Source: Pseudonocardia sp. | GTDB lineage: Bacteria; Actinomycetota; Actinomycetes; Mycobacteriales; Pseudonocardiaceae | Assembly (NCBI GenBank): GCA_016794615.1 | Contig: JAEUJO010000191.1 | Location: forward strand, 1-38,614 | DNA: 38,614 nucleotides | Direction: 5' to 3' | Shown here: positions 26,512 to 35,942 of the stretch, piece after piece | Layout: the number at the start of each line of letters is the position of its first letter | Numbering within the stretch: position 1 is the stretch's first letter | The notes under the pieces: generated by a model | Databases searched by the model: none | What the model was told of the DNA's origin: nothing | What the model saw: only the letters and a program-made list of their open reading frames with translations | Position numbers and translations under genes: made by a program

Positions 26512-27839
26512 CGGACCTGATCACTCCGGGGGCGGCGGGCCTGGTGCCTGCCGCCCCCGGTGGCGTCTCCCGGACGGTGCTCCCCGGTGGGCTGCGGGTG
26601 CTCACCGAGACGGTGTCGGGCGTCCGCTCGGTCTCGCTCGGGATCTGGGTGAACGTCGGCTCGCGCGACGAGACGGCGGCGCAGGCAGGCGCCGCGCACT
26701 ACCTCGAGCACCTGCTGTTCAAGGGCACCCGCCGACGCACGGCCGCCGAGATCGCCGAGGCGTTCGACGCGGTCGGTGGCGAGCTGAACGCGTTCACCGC
26801 GAAGGAGCACACCTGCTTCTACGCGCACGTGCTCGACACGGACCTGCCGATGGCCGTGGACGTGCTCGCGGACGTGGTCACCGACGCGGTGCTCGAGCCC
26901 GCCCACGTCGCGCTGGAGCGCAACGTCGTCCTCGAGGAGATCGCGATCCGCGACGACGACCCCGAGGACCTGCTCGGCGAGCTGTTCGACGAGACGCTGT
27001 TCGGCGACCACCCGCTCGGGCGGCCGATCGTCGGCACCGAGGGCTCGGTGCGGGCGATGGACCGCGCCGTCCTGCACGAGTTCTGGCGCAGCCGCTACAC
27101 GACGCCGCGGATGGTCGTCGCCGCAGCGGGCAACCTGCGCCACGACCACGTCGTGGACCTCGCCGCCGCGGCGCTGGACGGCGCGGCGGCCCGGGCCGGT
27201 GCCGGCGCCGGGCCCGCCGGCCTGCGTGTCCCCGACCCGCCGGGGTCGACGGCCGCGCGGCTCGCGCTGCTGCCCGACGACAGCGAGCAGGCACATCTCA
27301 TGATCGGCGTGCCCGGCGTGTCCCGGCACGACCCGCGCCGGCCCGCGCTGTCGGTGCTCAGCACGGCGCTCGGCGGCGGCCCCAGCTCGCGGCTGTTCCA
27401 GCAGGTCCGCGAGCAGCGTGGGTTGGCCTACTCGGTGTACTCCTCGACGGCGAGCTACGCGGACTCCGGGAGCTTCGCGGTCTACGCCGGGTGCGGCCCG
27501 GAGCGCCTCGGCGAGGTCGCGGCGGTCGTGCGCGGCGTGCTCGATGACGTCGCCGAGCACGGGCTGACCGCAGCGGAGCTCGACCGGGCCCGCGGGTCGC
27601 TGCGCGGCGGCCTGGTGCTGGGCAGCGAGGACACCCCGTCGCGGATGAGCCGCATCGGCCGCTCCGAGGTCGACCACGGACGCCAGCGCACGATCGGCGA
27701 GAGCCTCGAGCGGATCTCCGCGGTCACCGGCGAGCAGGTCGCGGCGCTGGCCCGGGAGCTGCTGGCACAGCCGCCGGTGACGGCGGTGGTGGGCCCGTTC
27801 GACGACGAGGACGCCCTACCGGCCCCGGTCCGCGGCTGA
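26508..27839 (+). CDS. M16 family zinc peptidase (PepR-like)
   Basis: A 443-residue M16B peptidase. The inverted zinc motif HxxEH is intact (HYLEH, His64, Glu67, His68), followed by FKGT and the third ligand region ERNVVLEEI (Glu143/144). [24 protein letters not shown] forms the second-domain core. In mycobacteria the gene beside pnp (pepR) is the same. It starts with TTG overlapping the pnp stop, so it is translationally coupled. Natural substrates are not known. Confidence 0.93.
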   Translation: MTDLITPGAAGLVPAAPGGVSRTVLPGGLRVLTETVSGVRSVSLGIWVNVGSRDETAAQAGAAHYLEHLLFKGTRRRTAAEIAEAFDAVGGELNAFTAKEHTCFYAHVLDTDLPMAVDVLADVVTDAVLEPAHVALERNVVLEEIAIRDDDPEDLLGELFDETLFGDHPLGRPIVGTEGSVRAMDRAVLHEFWRSRYTTPRMVVAAAGNLRHDHVVDLAAAALDGAAARAGAGAGPAGLRVPDPPGSTAARLALLPDDSEQAHLMIGVPGVSRHDPRRPALSVLSTALGGGPSSRLFQQVREQRGLAYSVYSSTASYADSGSFAVYAGCGPERLGEVAAVVRGVLDDVAEHGLTAAELDRARGSLRGGLVLGSEDTPSRMSRIGRSEVDHGRQRTIGESLERISAVTGEQVAALARELLAQPPVTAVVGPFDDEDALPAPVRG

Positions 27840-27849
27840 TGAGAGCGTG

Positions 27850-27872
27850 TCCCGCGGATCGTGAGAGCGGGA
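27850..27872. terminator. Weak hairpin after the M16 peptidase
   Basis: TCCCGC (27850-27855) pairs with GCGGGA (27867-27872) around an 11-nt loop. It lies in the convergent 160-nt gap. A further ACGCAGC/GCTGCGT pairing (27949-27955 with 27980-27986) could serve the opposite gene. Both are modest. Confidence 0.35.
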
Positions 27873-27999
27873 TGCGGTAGCGGCGCCCGATGATCAGCTC
27901 GGCGGAGGGCGCGCGAGCCGGGCGGCGATCGTGTCGAGAATCTCCGTGACGCAGCACGTTCGCTACGCCGGGAGCAGGCGCTGCGTCAGGCCGGCCGGT

Positions 28000-29913
28000 T
28001 CACGCCGCCGGCGCGTGCGTGTCGATCAGCGGCTCGCACGCGGGCCCCGCCGACCCGGCCGCGGCGGCCGATGCGGCGCCGGGCAGGGTCGGCGGGGTGT
28101 GCCGGGTGTCCCCACCGAAGCGGCGGCCCCGCAGAGCCGCGATCACCTGGAGCGACACCGCCAGCAGGACCAGCGGGACGCCGATGGCGCCGAGCAGGTT
28201 CAGCGGCGGCAGGGAGAGGTCGTTCGTCCCCTGCGCGGTGAGCGGGCCGCGGACCGCCTCGAGCGCGTGCACCCGCGAGCGGGTGAGCAGGACGGGCGCA
28301 TCGCCGGTGTCGATCCCGACGGACACGGCGTCCACGCCGACGTCGTCGGCGTGGACGAGGCCGGTGGATGCCGCGCGGATGCCCTGGTCGGTCAGGTGGA
28401 TGGCCGTCCCGGAGATGGACGTCGCCGCGCCGACCTCGATACCGGTCGCGCCACCGGTGATGGTGCCCCCGAGGATCCTGGCGTCCGGGCTCGCCGAACG
28501 CACACCCGTGCCCGTCAGACCGTCCGCGCGCAGGTTCTGCAGGACCACCCGCGACGATCCGGGGGCCGCGACCACCCCGTCCTGCCCGCCGGAGATCGTG
28601 AGATCACCGGCGGTGACGCCGGCCGCGCCCCGCTCGATCCGCAGTGCCGTCCGGGAGTCGTGCACGGCCACACCGTGCAGTGCGACGTCCTTGCCGCCGT
28701 CGTCGATCCCGGCGACGGAGGCGCCCTGGATCGTGGACGCCTGCACGGTCAGGCCGTCGGTGGTCTTCTCGACCAGCACGCCCCGCCGCCCGCCGGTGAC
28801 CGTCAGCCGGTCGAGCAGCACGTTCGCGTTGTTGACGTGGGTGAACACGCCGGCCGGTTCGTCGACGGCGGTGAGGGCGGAGACCGTCACGTCCCGGGAC
28901 CGGATGAGCTCGAGTCCGCCGCTGCCGTCGCCCGATGTGCTGACGGCGGTGACGTGCGCGCCGGTCTGGTCGTTGAGGCCGATCCCATAGCTGCCGTTCC
29001 CGGTCGCGGTGATGCCGGTGATCGGGCGATCGGTGCTCGGACCCGTCACTTGCACGCCGTACGCGCCGTTGTGCTCGGCGCGGACCTCGGACATCGTCGT
29101 GCCGCGATCGCCGCGCAGGACCAGCCCGGTGCCCGCCGAGCCGCTGACGGTGACACCCTCGAGGTGCACATCCTGGGAACCGTCGAGCTGGAGCCCGGTT
29201 CCGTTGCGCAGCAGCGACGTCCGGACGAGCGATCCGGTGCTGCCGGCGTGGAAGTCGAGGCCCGGGTGGTCCTCGACGTCGGCCTGCGCCCGGTCGCCCC
29301 GCGGTGCGGTGCCGAGGTCGCTGAGCGTGGCGTCGGTGGCCGTGAAGCGGCCGCCGGGTGAGACGAGGACGAACGGACGGCCCGGACCGGGCGCCATCGC
29401 CTGGCCCGAGGTGCGGTCCACCGACGTCACGGTGGCCCCGTGCAGCGTCAGAGCGCCGCTGCCGGTCGAGATCGACGCGGCCTCCGGTGCCGTCGCCCCG
29501 CCTGCCAGCAGCAGTGTCGTCACCGGGGCGCCCACATCGAGGGTGACGGTCGGGGTGAGGACGACTGCGGCCGAGAGCCGGGCCGTGTCACCGGTGATCG
29601 ACATCCAGTCCCGCGGCAGGTACCGGTTCAGCCCGGCCAGCGTGAGCGTGCCGGCCGCGCGCGGGATGCGGCGCGTCAGGCGCCCCTGGTCCACGAGGTC
29701 GACGCTGGTCGGCCGGACGACGACCAGGGCCGTCGGGCGGCCGTGCCTCTCCCACGTGGCGTGGGCGCGCTGTGCGGCGTCGGCGGACCGGGCTGCGGAC
29801 TGGGCGGGCGGCGCGGCGAGCGCCGCGCCCGGCAGCCCGACCGTGAGGGCCGCGGCGCACGCGGCGCCGACGACCCCCCGGGACCATCGGCCGGTCCTCA
29901 CGTCGATCCCCAT
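28000..29913 (-). CDS. Secreted, membrane-anchored right-handed beta-helix protein
   Basis: 637 residues. Signal peptide (GVVGAACAAALTVGLPGAALAA, residues 13-34), then an N-terminal domain, then about 15 parallel beta-helix turns between residues 170 and 560 (repeating xGIxL/VxG motifs such as NGTGLQLDGSQDVHLEGVTV). A C-terminal transmembrane helix lies at about 572-594 (NLLGAIGVPLVLLAVSLQVIAAL) with a short cytoplasmic tail. The fold is shared with pectate lyases and polysaccharide epimerases; no catalytic set is recognisable. A wall-facing carbohydrate-binding role is plausible. The start is ATG 29913 with GAGAGAGG upstream; a TAGTCT box (30031-30026) could be the promoter. Confidence 0.78.
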   Translation of the reverse strand: MGIDVRTGRWSRGVVGAACAAALTVGLPGAALAAPPAQSAARSADAAQRAHATWERHGRPTALVVVRPTSVDLVDQGRLTRRIPRAAGTLTLAGLNRYLPRDWMSITGDTARLSAAVVLTPTVTLDVGAPVTTLLLAGGATAPEAASISTGSGALTLHGATVTSVDRTSGQAMAPGPGRPFVLVSPGGRFTATDATLSDLGTAPRGDRAQADVEDHPGLDFHAGSTGSLVRTSLLRNGTGLQLDGSQDVHLEGVTVSGSAGTGLVLRGDRGTTMSEVRAEHNGAYGVQVTGPSTDRPITGITATGNGSYGIGLNDQTGAHVTAVSTSGDGSGGLELIRSRDVTVSALTAVDEPAGVFTHVNNANVLLDRLTVTGGRRGVLVEKTTDGLTVQASTIQGASVAGIDDGGKDVALHGVAVHDSRTALRIERGAAGVTAGDLTISGGQDGVVAAPGSSRVVLQNLRADGLTGTGVRSASPDARILGGTITGGATGIEVGAATSISGTAIHLTDQGIRAASTGLVHADDVGVDAVSVGIDTGDAPVLLTRSRVHALEAVRGPLTAQGTNDLSLPPLNLLGAIGVPLVLLAVSLQVIAALRGRRFGGDTRHTPPTLPGAASAAAAGSAGPACEPLIDTHAPAA

Positions 29914-31555
<1,642 letters not shown>

Positions 31556-31571
31556 GCGCCCCGCCCCGGCG

Positions 31572-32186
31572 ATGAGTTCCGGGGACGGCGACGGTCAGTA
31601 CGACATGACCGTTCCCGACCTCGAACCCGCCGCCCACCGGATCGCCGCGCTGCTCGGCGGCCTGCCTGATTCTGCCCTCGACGCCCCGACCCCCTGCGCC
31701 GAGAGCTCCGTCGCCACCCTGCTCGACCACCTCATGGGGCTCAGCGAGGGCCTGGCGGCCTCGGCGCGGAAGGAGCCCACGGGCGCGCCTCAGGCGTCGG
31801 CCGACCACCTCGACCCGGACTGGCGCGCGATCCTTCCCGGGCGGCTCGGCGCCCTGGCCGCCGCCTGGCGGGAGCCCGGCGCGGGGGAGGGGATGACGAG
31901 CGCGGGCGGGCTGACGATGCCCGCCGCCGACGTCGCCGCCGTGACGCTCGACGAGCTCGTGCTCCACGGCTGGGACCTCGCCCGGGCCACCGGGCAGCCC
32001 TACGACCCGGACCCGCGGGACGTGGCCGTGATCCTGCCGTTCCTCGAGGCGTTCGGGTCCGAGCAGGGGGTGCCGGGGCTGTTCGGCCCGGCCGTGCCGG
32101 TACCCGGCGACGCCCCGGCGTTCGACCGCGCGCTCGGGCTCAGCGGCCGCGACCCCGCCTGGCGCGCCCCGGCCGCGACCGGCTGA
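31572..32186 (+). CDS. TIGR03086 / maleylpyruvate-isomerase-type DinB-fold metal protein
   Basis: 204 residues. The four-helix DinB-like bundle carries the ESSVATLLDHLMGL helix (metal His) and VTLDELVLHGWDLARATGQPYD (Glu and His), as in mycothiol-dependent enzymes of this family. Such proteins use mycothiol as a thiol cofactor in detoxification or isomerisation, fitting an actinobacterial host. ATG at 31572 or 31608 is possible; the first is used. It follows dapB by 16 nt. The substrate is unknown. Confidence 0.85.
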   Translation: MSSGDGDGQYDMTVPDLEPAAHRIAALLGGLPDSALDAPTPCAESSVATLLDHLMGLSEGLAASARKEPTGAPQASADHLDPDWRAILPGRLGALAAAWREPGAGEGMTSAGGLTMPAADVAAVTLDELVLHGWDLARATGQPYDPDPRDVAVILPFLEAFGSEQGVPGLFGPAVPVPGDAPAFDRALGLSGRDPAWRAPAATG

Positions 32187-32225
32187 CCCGGTTCCCCACA
32201 TGTCGAGCTGCGGGGCGGGTGGTGG

Positions 32226-32753
32226 TCAGCGGACGTGCAGGTCCAGCGGGCCGGACAGCCGGACCTCCCGCAACGTGCCTGCGCCCGTGTCCAGACCGCG
32301 CACCGCCCCGTCCGCCGCCCAGCCCGCGTGCCCGTAGAAGGCGCGGGACACGGCGTCCGCCTCCGGCACCCAGGCCCAGCCGGTCCGAGCGCCGTGGTCG
32401 CGCAGGGCGGCGGCGGCCGCGCCGAGCAGGCGGCCGCCGTGCCCGCGCCGCCCCCAGCGCGGTTCGACCACCAGGGTGCTCACCTCTGCGATCGCGGCGC
32501 CGTCCGCCCCGCCGTGGTAGGCGGCCGCGCAGAATCCGACGGTCCACTCGCCCTCTTCGGCGACGAACACGTGATGCCCCCCACCGGCCCCGACCGCAGC
32601 CCGCCATGCCTCGCGGGCGGCGGGGCTGCGCAGCTGCCCGAGCGCCTGGGCAGGGACGAGGTCGGCATATGCGGCCCGCCAGGTGTCGGACTGGATGCGG
32701 ACGAGGGCGTCGACGTCGGAGTCGAGGGCCCGGCGCACGGTGGCGAGTGCCAT
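32226..32753 (-). CDS. GNAT family N-acetyltransferase
   Basis: 175 residues in one GNAT domain: VRRALDSDVDALVRIQSDTWRAAYADLV, EEGEWTVGFCAAAY, EVSTLVVEPRWGRRGHGGRLLGAAAAAL (acetyl-CoA P-loop, RxxGxG/A) and WVPEADAVSRAFYGHAGWAADGA. The start MALATVRRA is at 32753; a TATGCAT near-match to a -10 box lies 5 nt upstream. The substrate is unknown. Confidence 0.88.
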   Translation of the reverse strand: MALATVRRALDSDVDALVRIQSDTWRAAYADLVPAQALGQLRSPAAREAWRAAVGAGGGHHVFVAEEGEWTVGFCAAAYHGGADGAAIAEVSTLVVEPRWGRRGHGGRLLGAAAAALRDHGARTGWAWVPEADAVSRAFYGHAGWAADGAVRGLDTGAGTLREVRLSGPLDLHVR

Positions 32754-32838
32754 GGCCCATGCATACCGGGTGGGGGCCGCTGCCGGGTGACCGGCCCGCG
32801 GCGGAAGAAGGTCGGTCGGGTCGGGGTGACGGCGGCCG

Positions 32839-33306
32839 TCACAAGTTGTCGCTCGCCCACGCCGCGAGCCGCCGGTCGGCCTCCTCCTTGCCGACGTCCT
32901 CGACCCGTGTCATCACCGTCCACCGCTGGCCGAAGGGGTCGACGAGCGAGCCGAAACGATCACCGGTGACGAAGGTCGAGACCTTCTCGCGGACCGTCGC
33001 GCCGTGCTCCTTCGCACGCGCCACGACGGCGTCGACGTCGGCGCAGTACAGACAGGTCGAGTGGCTGACCGCGGTGCCGGCGGCCGCGGTGACGAGGTCG
33101 AACGTCGGGTTGGGGTCGGCCAGCTGCAGGCGCCCGTTGCCGAAGTCGAGTTCGGCGTGCGCGACGGTGTCGTCGGGGCCGTCCATGACGTCGACGACCG
33201 TCGCACCGAACACGGTCGTGTAGAAGTCGATCGCCGCGCGGGCGCCGTCGACGACGAGGAACGGGGTGAGGCTGGTGTAGCCGGGCGGGATCGGGGAGGT
33301 ATCCAT
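32839..33306 (-). CDS. VOC family protein, PhnB-like
   Basis: 155 residues with the glyoxalase fold: YTSLTPFLVVDGARAAIDFYTTVFGATVV, DDTVAHAELDFGNGRLQLAD, then DVDAVVARAKEHGATVREKV and GDRFGSLVDPFGQRWTVMTRVEDV, the PhnB-like C-terminal pattern. The ATG at 33306 is 26 nt from the start of a divergently transcribed AraC-type regulator, which suggests that regulator controls it. A CAGGCT hexamer ends 6 nt before the ATG. Confidence 0.88.
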   Translation of the reverse strand: MDTSPIPPGYTSLTPFLVVDGARAAIDFYTTVFGATVVDVMDGPDDTVAHAELDFGNGRLQLADPNPTFDLVTAAAGTAVSHSTCLYCADVDAVVARAKEHGATVREKVSTFVTGDRFGSLVDPFGQRWTVMTRVEDVGKEEADRRLAAWASDNL

Positions 33307-33320
33307 GCGGCCAGCCTGCC

Positions 33321-33326
33321 TATCCT
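33321..33326 (+). promoter_or_regulatory. -10 box of the AraC-type regulator (leaderless)
   Basis: TATCCT, 6 nt (CGCCGT) before the GTG at 33333. It overlaps the divergent VOC gene's candidate promoter region. Confidence 0.55.
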
Positions 33327-33332
33327 CGCCGT

Positions 33333-34190
33333 GTGGCGTCTTGGACTTCCGCGCCATCTCCCGCCGCCGAACGCGGCATCGTCCACCGCGGCGGGAGTGG
33401 CGACCTGTTCGACCTCGTCCGCGGCGAGGTCGGCCCGAACCTGCGGCCGTTCGCCCAGCACCTGTGGGAGGTCCGGTGGGATCGTCGTGGCGGTCCCCCG
33501 CGGACCAGCCAGACGATCCCCTTCCCCGCCGTGAACCTGACCGTCGAGGCCGGGACACCCGGCGAGGTGCGCCACGGGCATCCGCTGCCCGCCGCGCTCC
33601 TGCACGGGGTGGTCACGCGGACGTTCCGCATCACGCTCGGCGGTGCCGGCCGGGCGTCCGGGATCACGTTCCGCCCTGGCGGGTGGGCGGCATGGTCGGG
33701 GCAGGACGCGGGGCGGCTCACCGACCGTGTCGTTCCCGCCGGTCCTGTGCTCGGCGTGCTGGGTGCGGACCGGCTCACCGACGCCGTTCTCGCGGCCGGC
33801 GACCCGTCGGCGCGGCACACGGCGCTGCGGGAGGTGCTGGAGCGGCACGCACCCGAGCCGGACGCCGACTACCTGCGGCTGCGGGATCTGGTCGACCGCA
33901 TGCGCGACGACCCGTCCCTGGTCCGCGTCGAGCAACTGCCCGCGCTGGTCGGCTGGAGCCCGCGCACGCTGCAGCGGCACTTCCGCGCCCGGGTCGGCGT
34001 GTCGGCGAAGTGGGTTCTGGCCCGGTTCCGCCTGCAGGAGGCGGCCGTCGAGCTGGAGCGGGATCCGGCGGTCAACCTCGCCGAGCTGTCGGCTCGGCTC
34101 GGCTGGCACGACCAGGCGCACTTCACCAACGACTTCCGCCGGATGCTCGGCACCACGCCGGCCCGGTACGCGGCGGCGGCCCGCCGCTGA
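33333..34190 (+). CDS. AraC-type transcriptional regulator
   Basis: 285 residues. An N-terminal sensor-like domain (RGIVHRGGSGDLFDLV, PFAQHLWEVRWD, FRPGGWAAWSGQDAGRLTD; about 12-170) precedes a C-terminal AraC DNA-binding region (LPALVGWSPRTLQRHFRARVGVSAKWVLARFRLQEAAVELERDPAVNLAELSARLGWHDQAHFTNDFRRMLGTTPARY). Both HTHs and the final TTPARY are typical. It is divergent from the VOC gene with only 26 nt between the two starts. GTG start, leaderless. The ligand is unknown. Confidence 0.92.
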   Translation: MASWTSAPSPAAERGIVHRGGSGDLFDLVRGEVGPNLRPFAQHLWEVRWDRRGGPPRTSQTIPFPAVNLTVEAGTPGEVRHGHPLPAALLHGVVTRTFRITLGGAGRASGITFRPGGWAAWSGQDAGRLTDRVVPAGPVLGVLGADRLTDAVLAAGDPSARHTALREVLERHAPEPDADYLRLRDLVDRMRDDPSLVRVEQLPALVGWSPRTLQRHFRARVGVSAKWVLARFRLQEAAVELERDPAVNLAELSARLGWHDQAHFTNDFRRMLGTTPARYAAAARR

Positions 34191-34316
34191 GCTGCGCTCC
34201 GCGACCCGCCGCGCCGGTCCTGCGCCGGCCGCCGGATCGTGGTGCGCCGCACGCGCCCGTCGCAGGGTGACCGCGTGTCCGGGATCCGGCGTCCGGACCG
34301 AAACTGATGCGATGAA

Positions 34317-34391
34317 GGAGCGGGGCCTCCGCTCCTCGTGGGTCCCGAGCGCATGCTCGGGTTGCTCATGGTTCACGACAAGGGAGGCCCC
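34317..34391 (+). ncRNA. Structured IS110 leader; possible bridge RNA or attenuator
   Basis: Two hairpins precede the transposase: GGAGCGG (34317-34323) / CCGCTCC (34329-34335) and CCCGAGC (34344-34350) / GCTCGGG (34355-34361). A 9-bp long-range pairing of GGGGCCTCC (34322-34330) with GGAGGCCCC (34383-34391) would bury the transposase ribosome site and compete with the first hairpin. In the IS110 group the bridge RNA comes from this 5' side; this leader is shorter than known examples. Confidence 0.4.
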
Positions 34392-34392
34392 T

Positions 34393-35511
34393 GTGAGCGC
34401 ATGTTACGAGGGTCAGCAGTTCGTCGGGATCGATCTGCACCGCCGGCGCACGGTGCTGGTGCGGATGACTCAGACCGGGGAGCGGCTGGGTGCGATGGTC
34501 CGGTTCCCGAGCACTCCGGAGGCGCTGCGCCGGGAGATGGTTGCGGCGTTGTCCCCGACCAGCCCGGCGCCGCAGGTGGTGTTGGAGGCCACCTACGGTT
34601 GGTACTGGGCGGTGGAGACGTTGCAGCAGCTGGGCGCCCGGGTGCATCTGGCGCACCCGTTGGGGATCAAGGGGTTCACGAATCGGCGGGTGAAGAACGA
34701 CGAGCGCGACGCGGCTGATCTTGCCGATCTGCTGCGGATGGGCCGGCTACCGGAGGCGCACATCGCCCCGGAGCCGGTGCGGGCGCTGCGCGAGCTGGTG
34801 CGGCACCGGGCGAAGCTGGCCCGCTGGCGCAGTGCGGTGAAGAACTCGATCCACGCGGTGCTGGCCAAGCGCGGGGTAAGCGTGCCGATGTCGGACCTGT
34901 TCGGCGCCGAGGGCACCGCCTTGCTCGACGCGCTGTGCCGACCGGCCGGCGGAGCGGCGGGCGGGTCAGGGCTGGAGCCGGAGTACGCCGCCCGGGTCGG
35001 GTCGCTGCGCGGGCTGCTGGCCACGCTGGAGGGTGAGATCGCCGAGTTCGACCGGCGGATCGCCGCCGCGCTGGCCGGGCATCCGGGCTACCGCACGCTC
35101 CAACAGATCAGCGGGATCGGGCCGGTGTTCGCCGCGGTGTTCATCGCCGAGATCGGCGACGTGAGCCGGTTCGCCACCGCCGACAAGCTGACCTGCTGGG
35201 CCGGGCTGACCCCGCGGCACCGCGAGTCCGACACCACCGTGCACCGCGGCCGGGTCACCAAGCAGGGCTCCAAGCTGGTGCGCTGGGCCGCGGTCGAGGC
35301 CGTGCAACGCTCCAGCGAGCCCGCGGTGGCCGCGATCCGCACCCGCATCGCCGACCGCCGTGGCCGGCCCGGGCAGCGCACCGGCCGCAACATCGCCAAG
35401 GTCGCCGCCGCCCGGGTATTGCTCAAGCTGGTCTACTACGGGCTGCGTGACGGCCAGATCCGGGCGCTGGACCGCGGCCCAGCCTCACCTGGGGTCACGG
35501 ACGCAGCATGA
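34393..35511 (+). CDS. IS110-family transposase (DEDD recombinase)
   Basis: 372 residues. The N-terminal RuvC-like DEDD domain has Asp14 (VGIDLH), Glu65 (VVLEAT) and Asp103/Asp106 (KNDERDAADL). A helical linker of about 120 residues follows, then the C-terminal Transposase_20 domain with ISGIGPVFAAVFIAEIGDVSRFATADKLTCWAGLTPRHRESDTTVHRGRVTKQGSKLVRWAAVEA. The likely catalytic Ser279 (RESD) is present, so it looks intact. The GTG at 34393 has GGGAGG just upstream. It recombines using a bridge RNA in characterised members. Confidence 0.95.
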   Translation: MSACYEGQQFVGIDLHRRRTVLVRMTQTGERLGAMVRFPSTPEALRREMVAALSPTSPAPQVVLEATYGWYWAVETLQQLGARVHLAHPLGIKGFTNRRVKNDERDAADLADLLRMGRLPEAHIAPEPVRALRELVRHRAKLARWRSAVKNSIHAVLAKRGVSVPMSDLFGAEGTALLDALCRPAGGAAGGSGLEPEYAARVGSLRGLLATLEGEIAEFDRRIAAALAGHPGYRTLQQISGIGPVFAAVFIAEIGDVSRFATADKLTCWAGLTPRHRESDTTVHRGRVTKQGSKLVRWAAVEAVQRSSEPAVAAIRTRIADRRGRPGQRTGRNIAKVAAARVLLKLVYYGLRDGQIRALDRGPASPGVTDAA

Positions 35512-35789
35512 CCGACCCCTTCACCCGGACCGTCCCGGTCCCCCAAGCTGGACGCGTGACCGCCCCTCCGACTGACCCCCGCTCGCCGGCGTGGTCGACA
35601 AACTGATTGGTCCCGTCCAGGCCCGACCCGTCTGGCTCCATGCACGCAGCGCCTCGGCGTTGCTGCGAAGGAATGTCTGCGACTCGGGACCACCCGAGCC
35701 CCGCCTCACGATCATCGTGGAGCCGCACGCACAACCGAACACCCCCACGTCCCGGCCCTGAGGAGAAGCGTCGCGCCGTCCTCGCCGGA

Positions 35790-35833
35790 GTCAAGGCCAA
35801 GCCCCTTCGGGGTGGCCTACGGCCAGCCCTGAC
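35790..35833. ncRNA. Three-way-junction RNA-like element
   Basis: GTCAAGGC (35790-35797) can pair with GCCCTGAC (35826-35833) in 7 of 8 positions. Between them are two hairpins, CCC-C(UUCG)G-GGG (35803-35812) and GGCC-TAC-GGCC (35814-35824), with short joining bases. The stable UUCG loop argues that RNA structure is selected or repeated. It might be a dispersed REP-like repeat, part of the IS or a small RNA. Confidence 0.4.
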
Positions 35834-35913
35834 ACCGGCTGCGGTCGACGCTGCCCAAACCCCAGCAACCGGGCCCAGAAACAAGGCCTTGACCGACCCC
35901 GCTCCATCAGGAA

Positions 35914-35935
35914 TGTCGGTGCCCGATGGCAGCAT
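35914..35935 (+). promoter_or_regulatory. PafBC-type DNA-damage promoter
   Basis: TGTCGGTG (35914-35921), an 8-nt spacer, then CAGCAT (35930-35935). This fits the LexA-independent mycobacterial DNA-damage promoter consensus TTGTCRgtg-N8-TAnnnT, with two mismatches (A for the first T, C for the first T of -10). The start codon GTG is 7 nt downstream (CGCGGCC), in leaderless spacing. Confidence 0.65.
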
Positions 35936-35942
35936 CGCGGCC

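Larger units (their letters stand above)
34301..35607 (+). mobile_element. IS110-family insertion sequence (proposed ends)
   Basis: The proposed element runs between two copies of AAACTGAT (34301-34308 and 35600-35607), about 1.3 kb, with one transposase gene. IS110 elements lack terminal inverted repeats and insert by a bridge-RNA-guided DEDD recombinase at a core dinucleotide; each AAACTGAT contains a CT. Removing the interior and one copy would restore a hairpin sequence at the junction. The ends are inferred, not proven. Confidence 0.6.
35512..35942. other. Non-coding region between IS110 transposase and the YcaQ-like gene
   Basis: 431 nt with no believable gene. It holds the IS right end (35600-35607) and several hairpins: CTCGGG/CCGAG near 35693-35708, CACGA/TCGTG near 35718-35731 and the three-way-junction element at 35790-35833. 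The PafBC-type promoter (35914-35935) is at its right end. Confidence 0.5.
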
